Assembly: GCA_964617565.1 (NCBI GenBank)
Contig: CAZTYH010000012.1
Location: 1 to 53,667, forward strand
Source of the DNA: JAKJGV01 sp964617565
GTDB lineage: Bacteria > Verrucomicrobiota > Kiritimatiellia > CAIQIC01 > JAGNIJ01
Direction: 5' to 3'
DNA length: 53,667 nucleotides
Under the pieces are notes generated by a model. It had not been told where the DNA came from and did not search any database. It saw only the letters and a list, made by a program, of their open reading frames with translations. The position numbers were made by a program, and so were the translations under genes. The first letter of the stretch is position 1; each line of letters opens with the position of its first letter. Shown in pieces: positions 1-8,677 of this stretch.

Positions 1-1335
1 CGCGGCGGCTGCGTCTTCGGCGGCTTTGCGGCGGATCTGATCGAGCGGCGGCATGCCGGTGCGTTCGAGGAAGTCGGGATCGGTACGGTCGGCCATGTAC
101 CGGGTCCAGATCAGTTGCGCGAGCCGATCATAACCCGTGGCGCGTTCGGTGTCGCCCAATCCGGCCCAATATGCCGCCTGGTACGCCGCGCCTTCGACCA
201 GTCCAACCGCTTCGCGGGGCGAGGGATCGTCCATTGCCGCAGTGAATGTGCGATAGATGAATGCATCGAATCCGTCCGCGGTAAACTCGGATGGAAAATC
301 CCTGGAAAGCTCTTCGAACAGGTCCCGTGCGTCGCGCGTGCGGTTGAAGGTGTAGAGTGTGAGTATGGCCTCAACAAGAAAGTTGGGATACGCCTGGCGT
401 ATGGATTCGGCCTCGGGGAATTCGGCCATGGCGGCTTTGAAGACTTCAAGCACGCGGGGCAGGAGATCGAGATTGGGCGAGGGGATGAATACATCGCCGC
501 TTGCCGTCATGAACAGGCGGCCGCGACGGAAGGCATCGGCGATGGATTGGAATATCATGCGAGAGAGCGCAAGATCCTCGAAGCCTTCGGCATATTTTTT
601 TCCGCGCGAAGCCCAGTAGATGGCGTGCGCCTGCGGGAGCCGCCAGTCGAGCGGGCCGTAACGCTCATCCACTTCCCGCAGGACGGCGGGGTCCAGCCGG
701 TAATCGCGGCGCAGGCGAAGCGCGAGCTCGCGCGAATCCTCATCCTCCGGTTCGGGCAGGAGCCGGGCATAATCCGGGCCGGGTCCGTTGAAGAGCTGCA
801 TCATCTCCATGGCCCACTGTTGCTTATAGTAGGTGTGGGCCTGATCGTAGTCGGCGCCGATTTTATGCTGATACAGCCATCCGAGTTCTCGATAGAGCTG
901 GGCCTCGGCGGGATTGTAGCGCAGGCCTTCGTCGCGCAGCAGGCTGATGCCGCTGCGCACCCATCGCCAGCGGTCTTCGGGGCTGTTGAAGAGTACGCTG
1001 ATGTTGTAGGCGAGGTTCCATGCGTGGAAGGCCCAGACTTCCGGGAACCGGGGTTCGAGTTTGGTGATCCAGTCGGCAAGTTGCACGAGCTCGAAAAACT
1101 TGCCCTGTTCCTGCAACGTGGACGAACGCACCCACAGGACATCGGCGATGATGCCCCTGAAACCCCCGAGCGCGACCGTGGTGAACGCAATGAGTGGCGG
1201 CGCGTTCTCAAGCGGGTCGGCATGATCCAGCCGGTGCGCGCGGCGCAGGTCCAGCAGGCGGGCGTGTTGCATGCCGCTGAGCCAGAAGCACGCGAGAGCG
1301 AGAGCAATCAACAGGATGGAAGGCCAGCGTTTCAT
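1..1335 (-). CDS. TPR-like membrane-anchored protein, 3' end cut by window edge
   Basis: This frame is open from an ATG at 1335 to the left edge (445 codons, no stop), so the C-terminus is missing. Residues about 5-20 form one hydrophobic segment, consistent with an uncleaved signal anchor. The rest is helical and rich in Trp/Tyr/Ala/Leu, with spacing like tetratricopeptide repeats (for example around YYKQQWAMEMM and the LYTFNRTRDARDLFEE region), so a scaffold role outside the membrane is likely. The start overlaps the stop of the upstream ABC permease by 4 bp (ATGA), so the two are translationally coupled and the protein probably works with that exporter. I cannot name a specific family. The plus-strand open frame over the same bases has an unnatural composition and I treat it as a shadow. 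Confidence 0.75.
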   Translation of the reverse strand, partial: MKRWPSILLIALALACFWLSGMQHARLLDLRRAHRLDHADPLENAPPLIAFTTVALGGFRGIIADVLWVRSSTLQEQGKFFELVQLADWITKLEPRFPEVWAFHAWNLAYNISVLFNSPEDRWRWVRSGISLLRDEGLRYNPAEAQLYRELGWLYQHKIGADYDQAHTYYKQQWAMEMMQLFNGPGPDYARLLPEPEDEDSRELALRLRRDYRLDPAVLREVDERYGPLDWRLPQAHAIYWASRGKKYAEGFEDLALSRMIFQSIADAFRRGRLFMTASGDVFIPSPNLDLLPRVLEVFKAAMAEFPEAESIRQAYPNFLVEAILTLYTFNRTRDARDLFEELSRDFPSEFTADGFDAFIYRTFTAAMDDPSPREAVGLVEGAAYQAAYWAGLGDTERATGYDRLAQLIWTRYMADRTDPDFLERTGMPPLDQIRRKAAEDAAAA

Positions 1336-2469
1336 GTGGATGGCAGCGCCATTTCCCTCCGGTTCAAAACCCATGCGCTGAGCAGGGCAAGTCCGCCGGC
1401 GTACAGCAGCAACCGTACAGCGAACACCGTGGCCAGCCAGCGATTCGTGATGAGCAATCCCTCCGCGAGCAGGTCGAGCGGATCGGGTCCGCGCAGCGGA
1501 CCCAGTACGCGGTGCGCGATCTTGAAGAAGACGCTGAGAAACGCATTCCAGAAAGGCGTGGTCGGACCGGAAGAGAGCAGGATTTGCGGTTCGCGCGCGA
1601 GCGACTCGATATACCCGGCGGCCTGAAGCAGGACCACAACACAGATGGCGATGAATGAAGCGACGGGCATGGAGAAAAGGCTTCCCATCGTGACGCCGAG
1701 CGCGGCNNNNNNNNNNNNNNNNNNNNNNNNNNNNNNNNNNNNNNNNNNNNNNNNNNNNNNNNNNNNNNNNNNNNNNNNNNNNNNNNNNNNNNNNNNNNNN
1801 NNNNNNGTGTCCGTTCGCGCCGGAATCGGGAAGTTGGAAGCGCCATTGATGCCTGCCGCCGGGGTCCGCGGAATAGGTACGGCGGAGAACGCCCTGGCGG
1901 ATTGCTTCGAGGATTTGCGATTCGGGCATGTCCTGGGGGATTTGTCCCTGATTCGCAAGGCGATCGAATTCGCGGCGCACTTCGTCATCCACGTTGACGG
2001 GAAGCGGCTGGACGCGGTGGCGCGCGATGAGTATTTCCGCGCGAAGCTGCGCGCGCTGTTCGGAGGTCAGCGCTTCGTCGCGCGTGGTCCAGCGGAACAG
2101 TCCGTAGGTGACCGCGCCGCAGACGGCGAGCAGCGCGGCGTTCAGCATGACGAGACCGAGCCAGTCGCCGAGCCATATCTGCCAGCGGTGCACCGGTTTC
2201 GAGAGTACAAGATGGATGCGTCGGTGCTGGATCTCGAGGGAGACGGCGGCACATCCGGCCCAGAGGGTGGAGAGGGAAAGGATCAGCGCGGCGGCCCCGA
2301 GGCTGTATCGCAAGAGAATCTGCACATGGCCCTGCAGTGTGCCGTCGCCTTTCACGCTGAGGGGGATGCCGATGACGGCAAGCATCAGCATGGCAAGGAG
2401 TATAATGACAATGCGCGAGCGCACCGCGTTGCGGATGGCGATTCCGGCAATGGCTAGAACTCGCTTCAT
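1332..2469 (-). CDS. ABC-2 type transporter permease, interrupted by assembly gap
   Basis: This is the membrane subunit of an ABC exporter. The N-terminal part starts at ATG 2469 (MKRVLAIAGIAIRNAVRSR), which is typical of ABC-2 permeases, followed by several hydrophobic spans. After the 100-N gap (1707-1806) come further spans and a polar C-terminus ending at 1332. The upstream part is exactly 221 codons and the downstream part exactly 125 codons including the stop. Because 100 is not a multiple of three, the halves appear in different frames; this is a placeholder effect and not evidence of a frameshift. The start overlaps the ATPase stop by 4 bp. The large soluble insert before the gap, with an R/E-rich stretch, suggests a periplasmic loop. 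The substrate is unknown. Confidence 0.8.
1707..1806. other. Assembly gap (100 N) inside the ABC permease
   Basis: Placeholder of unknown true length. The flanking coding parts each end on codon boundaries, so an intact gene needs a missing length divisible by three. Confidence 0.95.
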
Positions 2470-3557
2470 GGCGAAGGCTTCGGGGGTTCCGTGGGACGCG
2501 TCAGTTTTTCCAGCGCGCGGTTCGCATCAGGCGCCGGAGGTTCGGTCGTCGTTTTGGAAAGCGGCTCCTGGGCGGAAGAGGATGGCTGTTTTGGCGCGGC
2601 CAGCCGGTTGAGAATATCCGCGTCTCTCCGGTCTTCCGGCTGCGAGAGATAGCGCGCGACGCCCTGCGAAGCGCCAACGCCGGAGGCTTCGGTCGTGCTG
2701 CGGCGCGCCTTTTCAACAACTTCGAGGAAGAACTGCTCGAGGTCGCGTTTCGGATGATCCACGTCGGGCTCCGCGCCGAGCAGTTCCCGCATCGCAGCGA
2801 GAACCTGCTTGAGCGCGACGGGGGACAACTCGGGCAACGTGATGCGGCAGCGGCTGCGCACTTCGAGCAAGTCGTGAATCGGGCCGGAGGCCTGGGTGCG
2901 TCCGTTATAAAGGATGACGATGCGGTCGCACACATCCTCGACATCGGCAAGCAGGTGGGAAGACAGGAGGATCGTTTTGCCGCGCCGCGCGAGCGTGAGG
3001 ATCAGGTCCTTCACCTGGCGGCACCCGATGGGATCCAGGCCGGAGGTCGGCTCGTCGAGGATGACGAGATCGGGGTCGTTGATCAGCGCCTGGGCGAGTC
3101 CGATGCGGCGCGACATGCCCTTGGAGAATTCGCCGACGAGGCGGCGGCGCGCATGGCGCAAACCGATCATGTCGAGCAATTGCTCAATGCGTTCGTGCCG
3201 TTCCGCGGCGTTGAGGTCGCACAGCCTGCCGTAGAAATCGAGCGTTTCCTCGGAGGTGAGGTAGGGGTACAGATACGATTCTTCAGGCAGATAACCGATC
3301 CGGGCTTTTGTTTTCACGTCGCGCGGCGATCGTCCGAGCACGCGAAGGCTTCCCTGCGTGGGGTGGAGAAGTCCGAGAACCAATTTGAGCGTGGTGCTTT
3401 TGCCGGAGCCGTTCGGACCGAGCAATCCGAAAACCTCGCCGGGCTGAACGGTGAAGGAAAGGTCCTGCACGGCGCGGACTTTCGGGCGATGCCAGAAGTC
3501 GCGGAAGATTTTCGACAAGTGTTGCGCCTCGATTGCGGGCTGGACCGTCTCCGTCAT
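2466..3557 (-). CDS. ABC transporter ATP-binding protein with long Pro-rich tail
   Basis: The ATPase subunit of the exporter formed with the permease at 1332-2469. Walker A GPNGSGKST lies at about residues 47-55, the signature FSKGMSR at about 144-150, and Walker B LVILDEP with the catalytic Glu near 169, followed by SGLDP. The D-loop and switch His (SSHLL) are also present, so it should hydrolyse ATP. After the ATPase core (about residue 235) there is an unusual extension of roughly 125 residues, the last 60 rich in Pro, Thr, Ser and Lys. That length exceeds the usual 230-310 residues of the family. The upstream thioesterase gene overlaps its start by 4 bp. The substrate cannot be told from sequence. 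Confidence 0.92.
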   Translation of the reverse strand: MTETVQPAIEAQHLSKIFRDFWHRPKVRAVQDLSFTVQPGEVFGLLGPNGSGKSTTLKLVLGLLHPTQGSLRVLGRSPRDVKTKARIGYLPEESYLYPYLTSEETLDFYGRLCDLNAAERHERIEQLLDMIGLRHARRRLVGEFSKGMSRRIGLAQALINDPDLVILDEPTSGLDPIGCRQVKDLILTLARRGKTILLSSHLLADVEDVCDRIVILYNGRTQASGPIHDLLEVRSRCRITLPELSPVALKQVLAAMRELLGAEPDVDHPKRDLEQFFLEVVEKARRSTTEASGVGASQGVARYLSQPEDRRDADILNRLAAPKQPSSSAQEPLSKTTTEPPAPDANRALEKLTRPTEPPKPSP

Positions 3558-3988
3558 AGGCTGCTCCTCGCGCCTGTTTCAGCAAGCTTATCCAGTGCCG
3601 CGCGGAGTTCTGCGGGGAGTTCGCGTTTTGTCCATGTGCTGCGATTCACCGCAACCTGCACGGTGCGCACCCGGCCTGTTTCCGTCCCGCTTTCATTCAC
3701 AAACCGGTAAGCGAGCGTGAAAGAGGTGTTTCCACTGCGTTCCAGCGTGACGTGGATTTTCAGCCGGTCGCCCACGCGGACCGGCGCGCGGTAGTCCGAT
3801 TCGGCGTGGACGATGGGAATCCGGTAGTCGGCGTGTTCGAGCAGGTGTCCGAGCCCGAGTCCCACGGAATCGAGAAAGTGCTCGAAGGCGTTATGGGCGA
3901 GGGTGAGTTGTTGCGCGAAGAAGATTACGCCGGCGGCGTCGGTGTCGTGCAGGCGAATGGTTGTTTCGTGAATATACATAGGATCCAT
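3554..3988 (-). CDS. 4HBT-fold acyl-CoA thioesterase, YbgC/FadM type
   Basis: A hot-dog fold thioesterase of 144 residues that should hydrolyse a CoA thioester in the cytoplasm. The N-terminal HDTDAAGVIFF stretch contains the Asp that acts in YbgC-like enzymes, followed by the expected helix (LAHNAFEHFLDSVG) and strands ending in VRTVQVAVN. Similar enzymes include YbgC and 1,4-dihydroxy-2-naphthoyl-CoA hydrolases of menaquinone/phylloquinone synthesis; the window has no other gene of that pathway, so the substrate is open. I chose the ATG at 3988, 10 bp after the upstream stop; a longer form from 4018 would overlap the GYF gene, and MYIHET at 3979 is also possible. None has a strong ribosome binding site. 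Confidence 0.85.
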   Translation of the reverse strand: MDPMYIHETTIRLHDTDAAGVIFFAQQLTLAHNAFEHFLDSVGLGLGHLLEHADYRIPIVHAESDYRAPVRVGDRLKIHVTLERSGNTSFTLAYRFVNESGTETGRVRTVQVAVNRSTWTKRELPAELRAALDKLAETGARSSL

Positions 3989-3998
3989 GCAGACTTGT

Positions 3999-4529
3999 TC
4001 AGGATGCGCCCATTGCACTGGCCATCGAGGCGGCGAAAACGGTGAACCAGAGAATGATGCCGATCAGGCCGCCGACGAGCCCGAGAATAATCAGGATGCC
4101 CGTCATCTGGACGAACGTTTTCAGCTTGTCGAAAAAAGGTACCAGGGTGGCGTCCACGGTCTGTACTCCCGCCAGCGCGTTCTTTCCGGCGAGCAGGGCC
4201 GTGCCCGCGATAATGGTCAGGATTCCGTGGATGATGCCGAAGCAACTGATGGCCATAAAGACGCCATAGATGATGTTCATGATGGCGACGAATCCAAGCC
4301 AACCGAGAAGCCCGTCCGGCAGCGCCGCGGATACGGCGGGGAGTGCCGGCATGCCGGACTTCAACTCGGCCACGGTGCCAAGCGGCTGCCATTCGCTCAT
4401 GCCGTCGGTCCAGACGAGATCGCCGGATGTCACCTCGCCGCGGCTGATGAGTTCCCTCAGTTCGCTCTCCGCCATCGGACCCTGTTTTTCATTTGTTCCG
4501 CTTTTTGTATAAAACCACAATTTATCCAT
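3999..4529 (-). CDS. GYF_2 (DUF4339) domain membrane protein
   Basis: A small membrane protein of 176 residues. The N-terminal 60 residues carry the bacterial GYF_2 pattern: Trp-x-Tyr, a Gly-Pro at GPMAESELRELISRGEV, then LVWTDGMSEWQPL. This module is often found before membrane segments and probably binds peptides. Two to three hydrophobic spans follow (LLGWLGFVAIMNIIYGVFMA; IHGILTIIAGTALLAG; GILIILGLVGGLIGIILW). The start at 4529 is supported by the purine-rich GGAAGGAAA just upstream; the longer open frame to 4661 crosses the promoter region. It sits first in the minus-strand set with the thioesterase and ABC exporter. Precise function unknown. Confidence 0.8.
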   Translation of the reverse strand: MDKLWFYTKSGTNEKQGPMAESELRELISRGEVTSGDLVWTDGMSEWQPLGTVAELKSGMPALPAVSAALPDGLLGWLGFVAIMNIIYGVFMAISCFGIIHGILTIIAGTALLAGKNALAGVQTVDATLVPFFDKLKTFVQMTGILIILGLVGGLIGIILWFTVFAASMASAMGAS

Positions 4530-4561
4530 GGCGGTTTCCTTCCGTTTCTGTCGCTCCGGCG

Positions 4562-4591
4562 AATATAGTCCGCAAACGGCGGGTGTGGCAA
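4562..4591 (-). promoter_or_regulatory. Candidate sigma70 promoter for the GYF gene set
   Basis: On the minus strand TTGCCA (4591-4586) and TATATT (4567-4562) are separated by 18 bp, about 30 bp upstream of the chosen GYF start. The divergent transglutaminase gene begins at 4685. Confidence 0.4.
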
Positions 4592-4684
4592 GCGTAGCCG
4601 CGCCTGGTGGCGGAGGAACGAAGAGCGCGTATCCGCGGCGGTAATGGTTTACGTAGTGCATGGGTGGTGTATGTTGATGAAACC

Positions 4685-6202
4685 ATGTCTCTGTCGCGTT
4701 GCAGAAAAGCTTCGATTCGCGTCCTGATCGCCGCGTGCTGGCTCGTTGCGATGGCGTGGCTGGTCCGATACGAAGCGTTTCCCGGCTGGTTCGCGCATTC
4801 GCTGGCCGGCTATCGCGGCATGTTGACGGGCGGTGCGGTCATTCTCGACTCATGGATGAAGATTTCCTTTCGCGACGTGCCGATGGGTTACAGCCATACG
4901 CGTGTGGACAGCAACGAGCGTGATCCGGCGGGGGTGTACGTGGTGGAAAACCGGACGGTGCTGCAACTGAATCTCATGGGTCAGCCGCACACGCTCACGG
5001 TGGCCAGCGAGGCTGCCCTCGACGCGCTCTACCATCTTCAGCGCTTCAAGTTCACGATGTCGTCGCAACTTTACACGGCCCGGGTTGACGGACGGAGAAC
5101 AGGCAGGACCCGCTTCTGGGTGCGCATGTGGACGGGCGGGCAGACGCAGCAGTTCCTTGTTGAAATCCCGGACGACGTGATCGTGTATTCACCGTTGATC
5201 GAGATGTCGCTGGGCCGCATGAAGCCGGGACAGGATTTGCGCGTGCGGACATTCGATCCGGTGATGTTGACGCCGGCGGATGTCGTCATTCGCGCTCTGA
5301 ACTGGGAGATGCTGCCGACGGCGGAAGGGGAGGTTGAGGCGTTGATGCTGACGATGGAGATGCATCGCACGCAGGTTCGCGCATGGGTGGATCGCGATGG
5401 GCGCATGCTTCGCCAGGAGACTCCGTTCGGCTGGGTCATGGAAGCATGCGAGCCCGAGGATGCTCTCGGCTTTCTCGATATCCCCGACGTGGCCGCGCCG
5501 GATCTGCTCCGCGCGCTCTCCGTTCCGGTTGAAGGGAAGATCAGCGATCCGCGTGCCTGCCGCCGGATGGTGGTGCGCCTGGCGGGCACAGCGCTCGCGG
5601 ACGAACCGTTCCCGGTGGACCGGCAGCGGGTGGTTCATGCGGACGATCAGTATGTGGAGCTGGATATTTCAGCGGCAACGGTTCCGGCGGAGGCATGGCC
5701 GGTCGGCGTGGCGCCGCCCCGGATGAGGCGATGGCTTGAATCCACCGCGTTCGTGCAGGCGGAGCATCCGGATATCGTGCGCAGAGCGAAGGCGATTATC
5801 GGGGATGCCGCCGACGGCGTCGAGGCCGCCCGCGCGATTTACGAATGGGTTCATCGCAACGTGAAAAAGAAGGCGGCGGTGAGCCTGCCTTCTGCCGTGG
5901 ATGTCTTGAAGCAACTGGAGGGAGACTGCAACGAGCACACCTATCTCTTTGTGGCGCTGGCGCGCGCGGTGGGTATTCCGGCGCAGATCAGGGTGGGGCT
6001 GGTCTATCTCGACGGCGCTTTTTATTACCACGCGTGGCCCGCCGTTTTTGTCGGCGAATGGTGGGAGATGGATCCGACGCTCGGACAGGAATCGGTGGAT
6101 GCCACGCACATTGCCCTGTTGGAAGGAGAATTGGCGGCGCAGCTTCAGCTTGCGGGCATGATCGGTCGCGCGCGCGCGACGATCGTGGCGGAGGAATACT
6201 GA
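4685..6202 (+). CDS. Transglutaminase-like (papain-fold) membrane-anchored protein
   Basis: A protein of 505 residues from ATG 4685. One hydrophobic segment near residues 10-25 (VLIAACWLVAMAWLV) anchors it, and a long beta-rich region follows. The C-terminal transglutaminase-like domain keeps the whole triad: Cys415 in GDCNEHT, His449 in YYHAWP and Asp463 in WEMDP. In bacteria this fold is mostly a cysteine protease or amidase acting outside the cytoplasm. It lies 21 bp upstream of an ABC exporter ATPase and is probably co-transcribed with it, so it may process what that exporter moves. A TTTACG-16-TATGTT element (4648-4675) would place transcription almost at the ATG; no clear Shine-Dalgarno site is seen. 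The frame extends to 4607 but the extra residues look non-coding. Confidence 0.85.
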   Translation: MSLSRCRKASIRVLIAACWLVAMAWLVRYEAFPGWFAHSLAGYRGMLTGGAVILDSWMKISFRDVPMGYSHTRVDSNERDPAGVYVVENRTVLQLNLMGQPHTLTVASEAALDALYHLQRFKFTMSSQLYTARVDGRRTGRTRFWVRMWTGGQTQQFLVEIPDDVIVYSPLIEMSLGRMKPGQDLRVRTFDPVMLTPADVVIRALNWEMLPTAEGEVEALMLTMEMHRTQVRAWVDRDGRMLRQETPFGWVMEACEPEDALGFLDIPDVAAPDLLRALSVPVEGKISDPRACRRMVVRLAGTALADEPFPVDRQRVVHADDQYVELDISAATVPAEAWPVGVAPPRMRRWLESTAFVQAEHPDIVRRAKAIIGDAADGVEAARAIYEWVHRNVKKKAAVSLPSAVDVLKQLEGDCNEHTYLFVALARAVGIPAQIRVGLVYLDGAFYYHAWPAVFVGEWWEMDPTLGQESVDATHIALLEGELAAQLQLAGMIGRARATIVAEEY

Positions 6203-6223
6203 GGATGCGGGAGGAACGGTGAT

Positions 6224-6943
6224 ATGATCGAACTGAAAAATGTGTCCAAGAACTTCGGCGCGGTGCAGGCGGTGAAGGATCTGTCGCTGCAGATTCCCGC
6301 CGGCGAATTGTTCTGTTTCCTCGGCCCGAACGGCGCGGGGAAGACCACGACCATCAAAATGCTGTGCGGACTGTTGAAGCCCGCGGAAGGAACGATTCAC
6401 ATCGGCGGCATGGACATCCGGACCCATGCGGTTGAAGCGCGGCGCATCACGGGATACATCCCCGATTTTCCGTTCATGTATGACCGGCTTTCCGCCGCGG
6501 AATTTTTTGAATTCACCGGCGACCTGCATCACGTTCCGCGCGAAACGGTTGCCCGGGAGCTCGAAGGCTCGTTCAGCATGCTGGGGTTGATGGAGTATCG
6601 GCACACGCTGGTTCGCGATCTGTCGCACGGCCTGCGCCAGCGGCTCATTTATGCCGTGACGATGCTGCACAAGCCGAAGGTGATTTTCGTGGACGAGCCG
6701 TTTATCGGGCTTGATCCGTTCAGCATTCGAATGATCAAGGACCTGCTGCGCGAAAAAGCGCGGGAAGGAGTGACGGTTTTCCTCACCACGCACATCCTCG
6801 CGTTGATCGAGGATCTTGCCGCGCGAATCGGCATTATCGTCAACGGGCGCCTGGTCGCGGCCGGAACGATGGATGAATTACGGGCCGGCCACGAAATCAA
6901 GGGCGACCGGCTGGAGGATATCTTCTTCAGTCTCGCAACCTGA
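6224..6943 (+). CDS. ABC transporter ATP-binding protein
   Basis: A compact ABC ATPase of 239 residues. Walker A GPNGAGKTT is at about 34-42, the signature LSHGLRQR at about 133-140, and Walker B VIFVDEP at about 153-159 with the catalytic Glu, followed by GLDP; TTHIL holds the switch His. It belongs to the ABC-2 exporter class (CcmA-like). The last residues (GDRLEDIFFSLAT) resemble the usual LEDVFL end of that class. It lies between the transglutaminase and a multi-span permease that starts 14 bp downstream, forming one operon and one transporter. Confidence 0.93.
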   Translation: MIELKNVSKNFGAVQAVKDLSLQIPAGELFCFLGPNGAGKTTTIKMLCGLLKPAEGTIHIGGMDIRTHAVEARRITGYIPDFPFMYDRLSAAEFFEFTGDLHHVPRETVARELEGSFSMLGLMEYRHTLVRDLSHGLRQRLIYAVTMLHKPKVIFVDEPFIGLDPFSIRMIKDLLREKAREGVTVFLTTHILALIEDLAARIGIIVNGRLVAAGTMDELRAGHEIKGDRLEDIFFSLAT

Positions 6944-6957
6944 GCGGAAGTGATTTT

Positions 6958-8625
6958 ATGCGGAACGTCTGGATACTGGTTAAGAAAGACATGCGGGTGG
7001 CGATGAACCTGCGCCGTCTTGCGCAGGAGCAATCCGTATTCAAGGTCCTGTTCATTCTCCTGTTCGCGGGAGGCCTGCTGGTGGGGTTGTGGGCGCTCTT
7101 CCTGCAAGGCTTCCGGTTCCTCGACATGCTCGGCGGGGTGGGGTTGATGCTGGTCAGCCGTCTCTTCTCGCTCTTCTTCCTGGGCCTCGGGGTCATGCTC
7201 GTCATATCCAGCGTGATCACGGCCTACACCTCCACGCTCGGGTCGGACGAAACAGCCTACCTGATGCTGAAGCCGCTCACGTTCGGCGAGATCACGGTCT
7301 ACAAGTTGTTGCAATCGGCTTTCTATGCCTCGTGGGCATTCTTTTTTGCGATCATTCCATTCATCGGCGCGTACGCGAGGCATGAGCAATTGCCGCCGGG
7401 TTTCGCCTTCTGGACGCTCTTCTATTCCGTCCCGCTGGTGCTGTTGTGCGCGGGGGTGGGGATGATCGTCTGCCTCGCGGTGGCGCGATGGTTTCCGCGT
7501 TCGATCGTGTTCCGTCATGCGCTGCTGGTTGTGCTTGCCGTGTCGCTCTGGTGGTTTCTGCACGGCTTGACGCGGACGGCGCGCGTGCAGAGCGATACGA
7601 CGATTGTGCTGTCCCGGCTCATCCCGGGGCTGCGCGTCGCATCCAATCCGCTGTGGCCGACGTGGTGGGTGTCGGAAGGTATTCTCTGCGTCACCCGGCA
7701 CCAGTGGGGTCGCGGGCTGATGTTGTGGCTGGCGCTGGTGACGACAACGATTCTCGTCGGCATGATCGCTGAATGGCTCGGTACGGCGGTATTCTATGAC
7801 TCGTGGCAGCGTGTGCGGGCCAGCGGCTCGCGGACGGTCAGGCGTCGCACGCTGCTCGGGTTTGTCGAACCGCTTCTCCGGTGGATCCCGTCGGATGTGC
7901 GCGCGATGATCATGAAAGATGTCCGGATTTTTCTGCGCGATCCCGCGCAATGGTCGCAGAGCCTGATTTTCTTCGGCTTGCTGGGGCTTTATTTCCTCAA
8001 CCTGCGCAACCTGCGTTACCACATGATGCCGCCGGAGTGGCGGAACCTGATTTCGTTCCTGAACGTGTTCAGCGTTTCGTCCGTCCTGTGCTCGTTCGGA
8101 GCGCGTTTCGTGTTTCCGCAGTTGAGCCTGGAGGGGCATGGGTTCTGGATTATCGGGCTGGCTCCGACCACGATGGCGAGGATCCTGGTGGCGAAGTTTC
8201 TCGTGGCGCTTGCCGGCATGTCGGTGGTGAGCATCGGGCTGATGTACATTTCCACGTTGATGTTGCAGGTGGGCTGGGGGATACGCGTGGTCGCTGTCGG
8301 TGTGGCGGCGGCGGTATCGCTTGCCGTGTCGGGCCTCTCCACGGGGCTCGGAGCCCTGTTCATAGATTTGCGCCAGCAGAATCCTTCCGCGATCATTTCG
8401 GGGTTCGGCGGGACCTTGAATCTCGTGATGAGCCTGGCGTTCATGTTTGCCGCGATTATCCCGTACGGCATGGTGTTCCACCTGCAAATGAGCGGCCGTT
8501 TCGGGCCCGGTGGATTTGAACGCGCGGTGGCCCTGGCGACGGTCTGGCTGGTACTGGTGACAGTGGCCGTAACCGTAATTCCCCTTATTTTAGGGGCCCG
8601 GAGCCTGATGAGGCGGGAGTATTGA
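6958..8625 (+). CDS. ABC exporter permease, multi-span
   Basis: An integral membrane protein of 555 residues with roughly ten to twelve hydrophobic spans in two groups separated by a cytoplasmic stretch (about residues 275-330, with the RVRASGSRTVRRR basic segment). The layout is that of large two-half ABC-2 type permeases paired with CcmA-like ATPases. The start has GGAAG upstream. It should form a dimeric or pseudo-dimeric exporter with the ATPase encoded just before it. The substrate is unknown; the neighbouring transglutaminase and glycosyltransferase hint at an envelope component. Confidence 0.85.
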   Translation: MRNVWILVKKDMRVAMNLRRLAQEQSVFKVLFILLFAGGLLVGLWALFLQGFRFLDMLGGVGLMLVSRLFSLFFLGLGVMLVISSVITAYTSTLGSDETAYLMLKPLTFGEITVYKLLQSAFYASWAFFFAIIPFIGAYARHEQLPPGFAFWTLFYSVPLVLLCAGVGMIVCLAVARWFPRSIVFRHALLVVLAVSLWWFLHGLTRTARVQSDTTIVLSRLIPGLRVASNPLWPTWWVSEGILCVTRHQWGRGLMLWLALVTTTILVGMIAEWLGTAVFYDSWQRVRASGSRTVRRRTLLGFVEPLLRWIPSDVRAMIMKDVRIFLRDPAQWSQSLIFFGLLGLYFLNLRNLRYHMMPPEWRNLISFLNVFSVSSVLCSFGARFVFPQLSLEGHGFWIIGLAPTTMARILVAKFLVALAGMSVVSIGLMYISTLMLQVGWGIRVVAVGVAAAVSLAVSGLSTGLGALFIDLRQQNPSAIISGFGGTLNLVMSLAFMFAAIIPYGMVFHLQMSGRFGPGGFERAVALATVWLVLVTVAVTVIPLILGARSLMRREY

Positions 8626-8677
8626 CCGGAAAAGCTTGAGCGGGATGGGGCTTCCCCCGTACTCTCTCCGACGCTTC

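Noticed and set aside
115..1626. A 503-codon plus-strand open frame
   Set aside because: The opposite strand encodes a TPR-like protein with a natural composition, a start and a 4-bp overlap with the ABC permease. The plus frame has no domain sense.
1332..2469. A frameshift in the ABC permease
   Set aside because: The phase change arises only from the 100-N placeholder; both halves are exact codon multiples.
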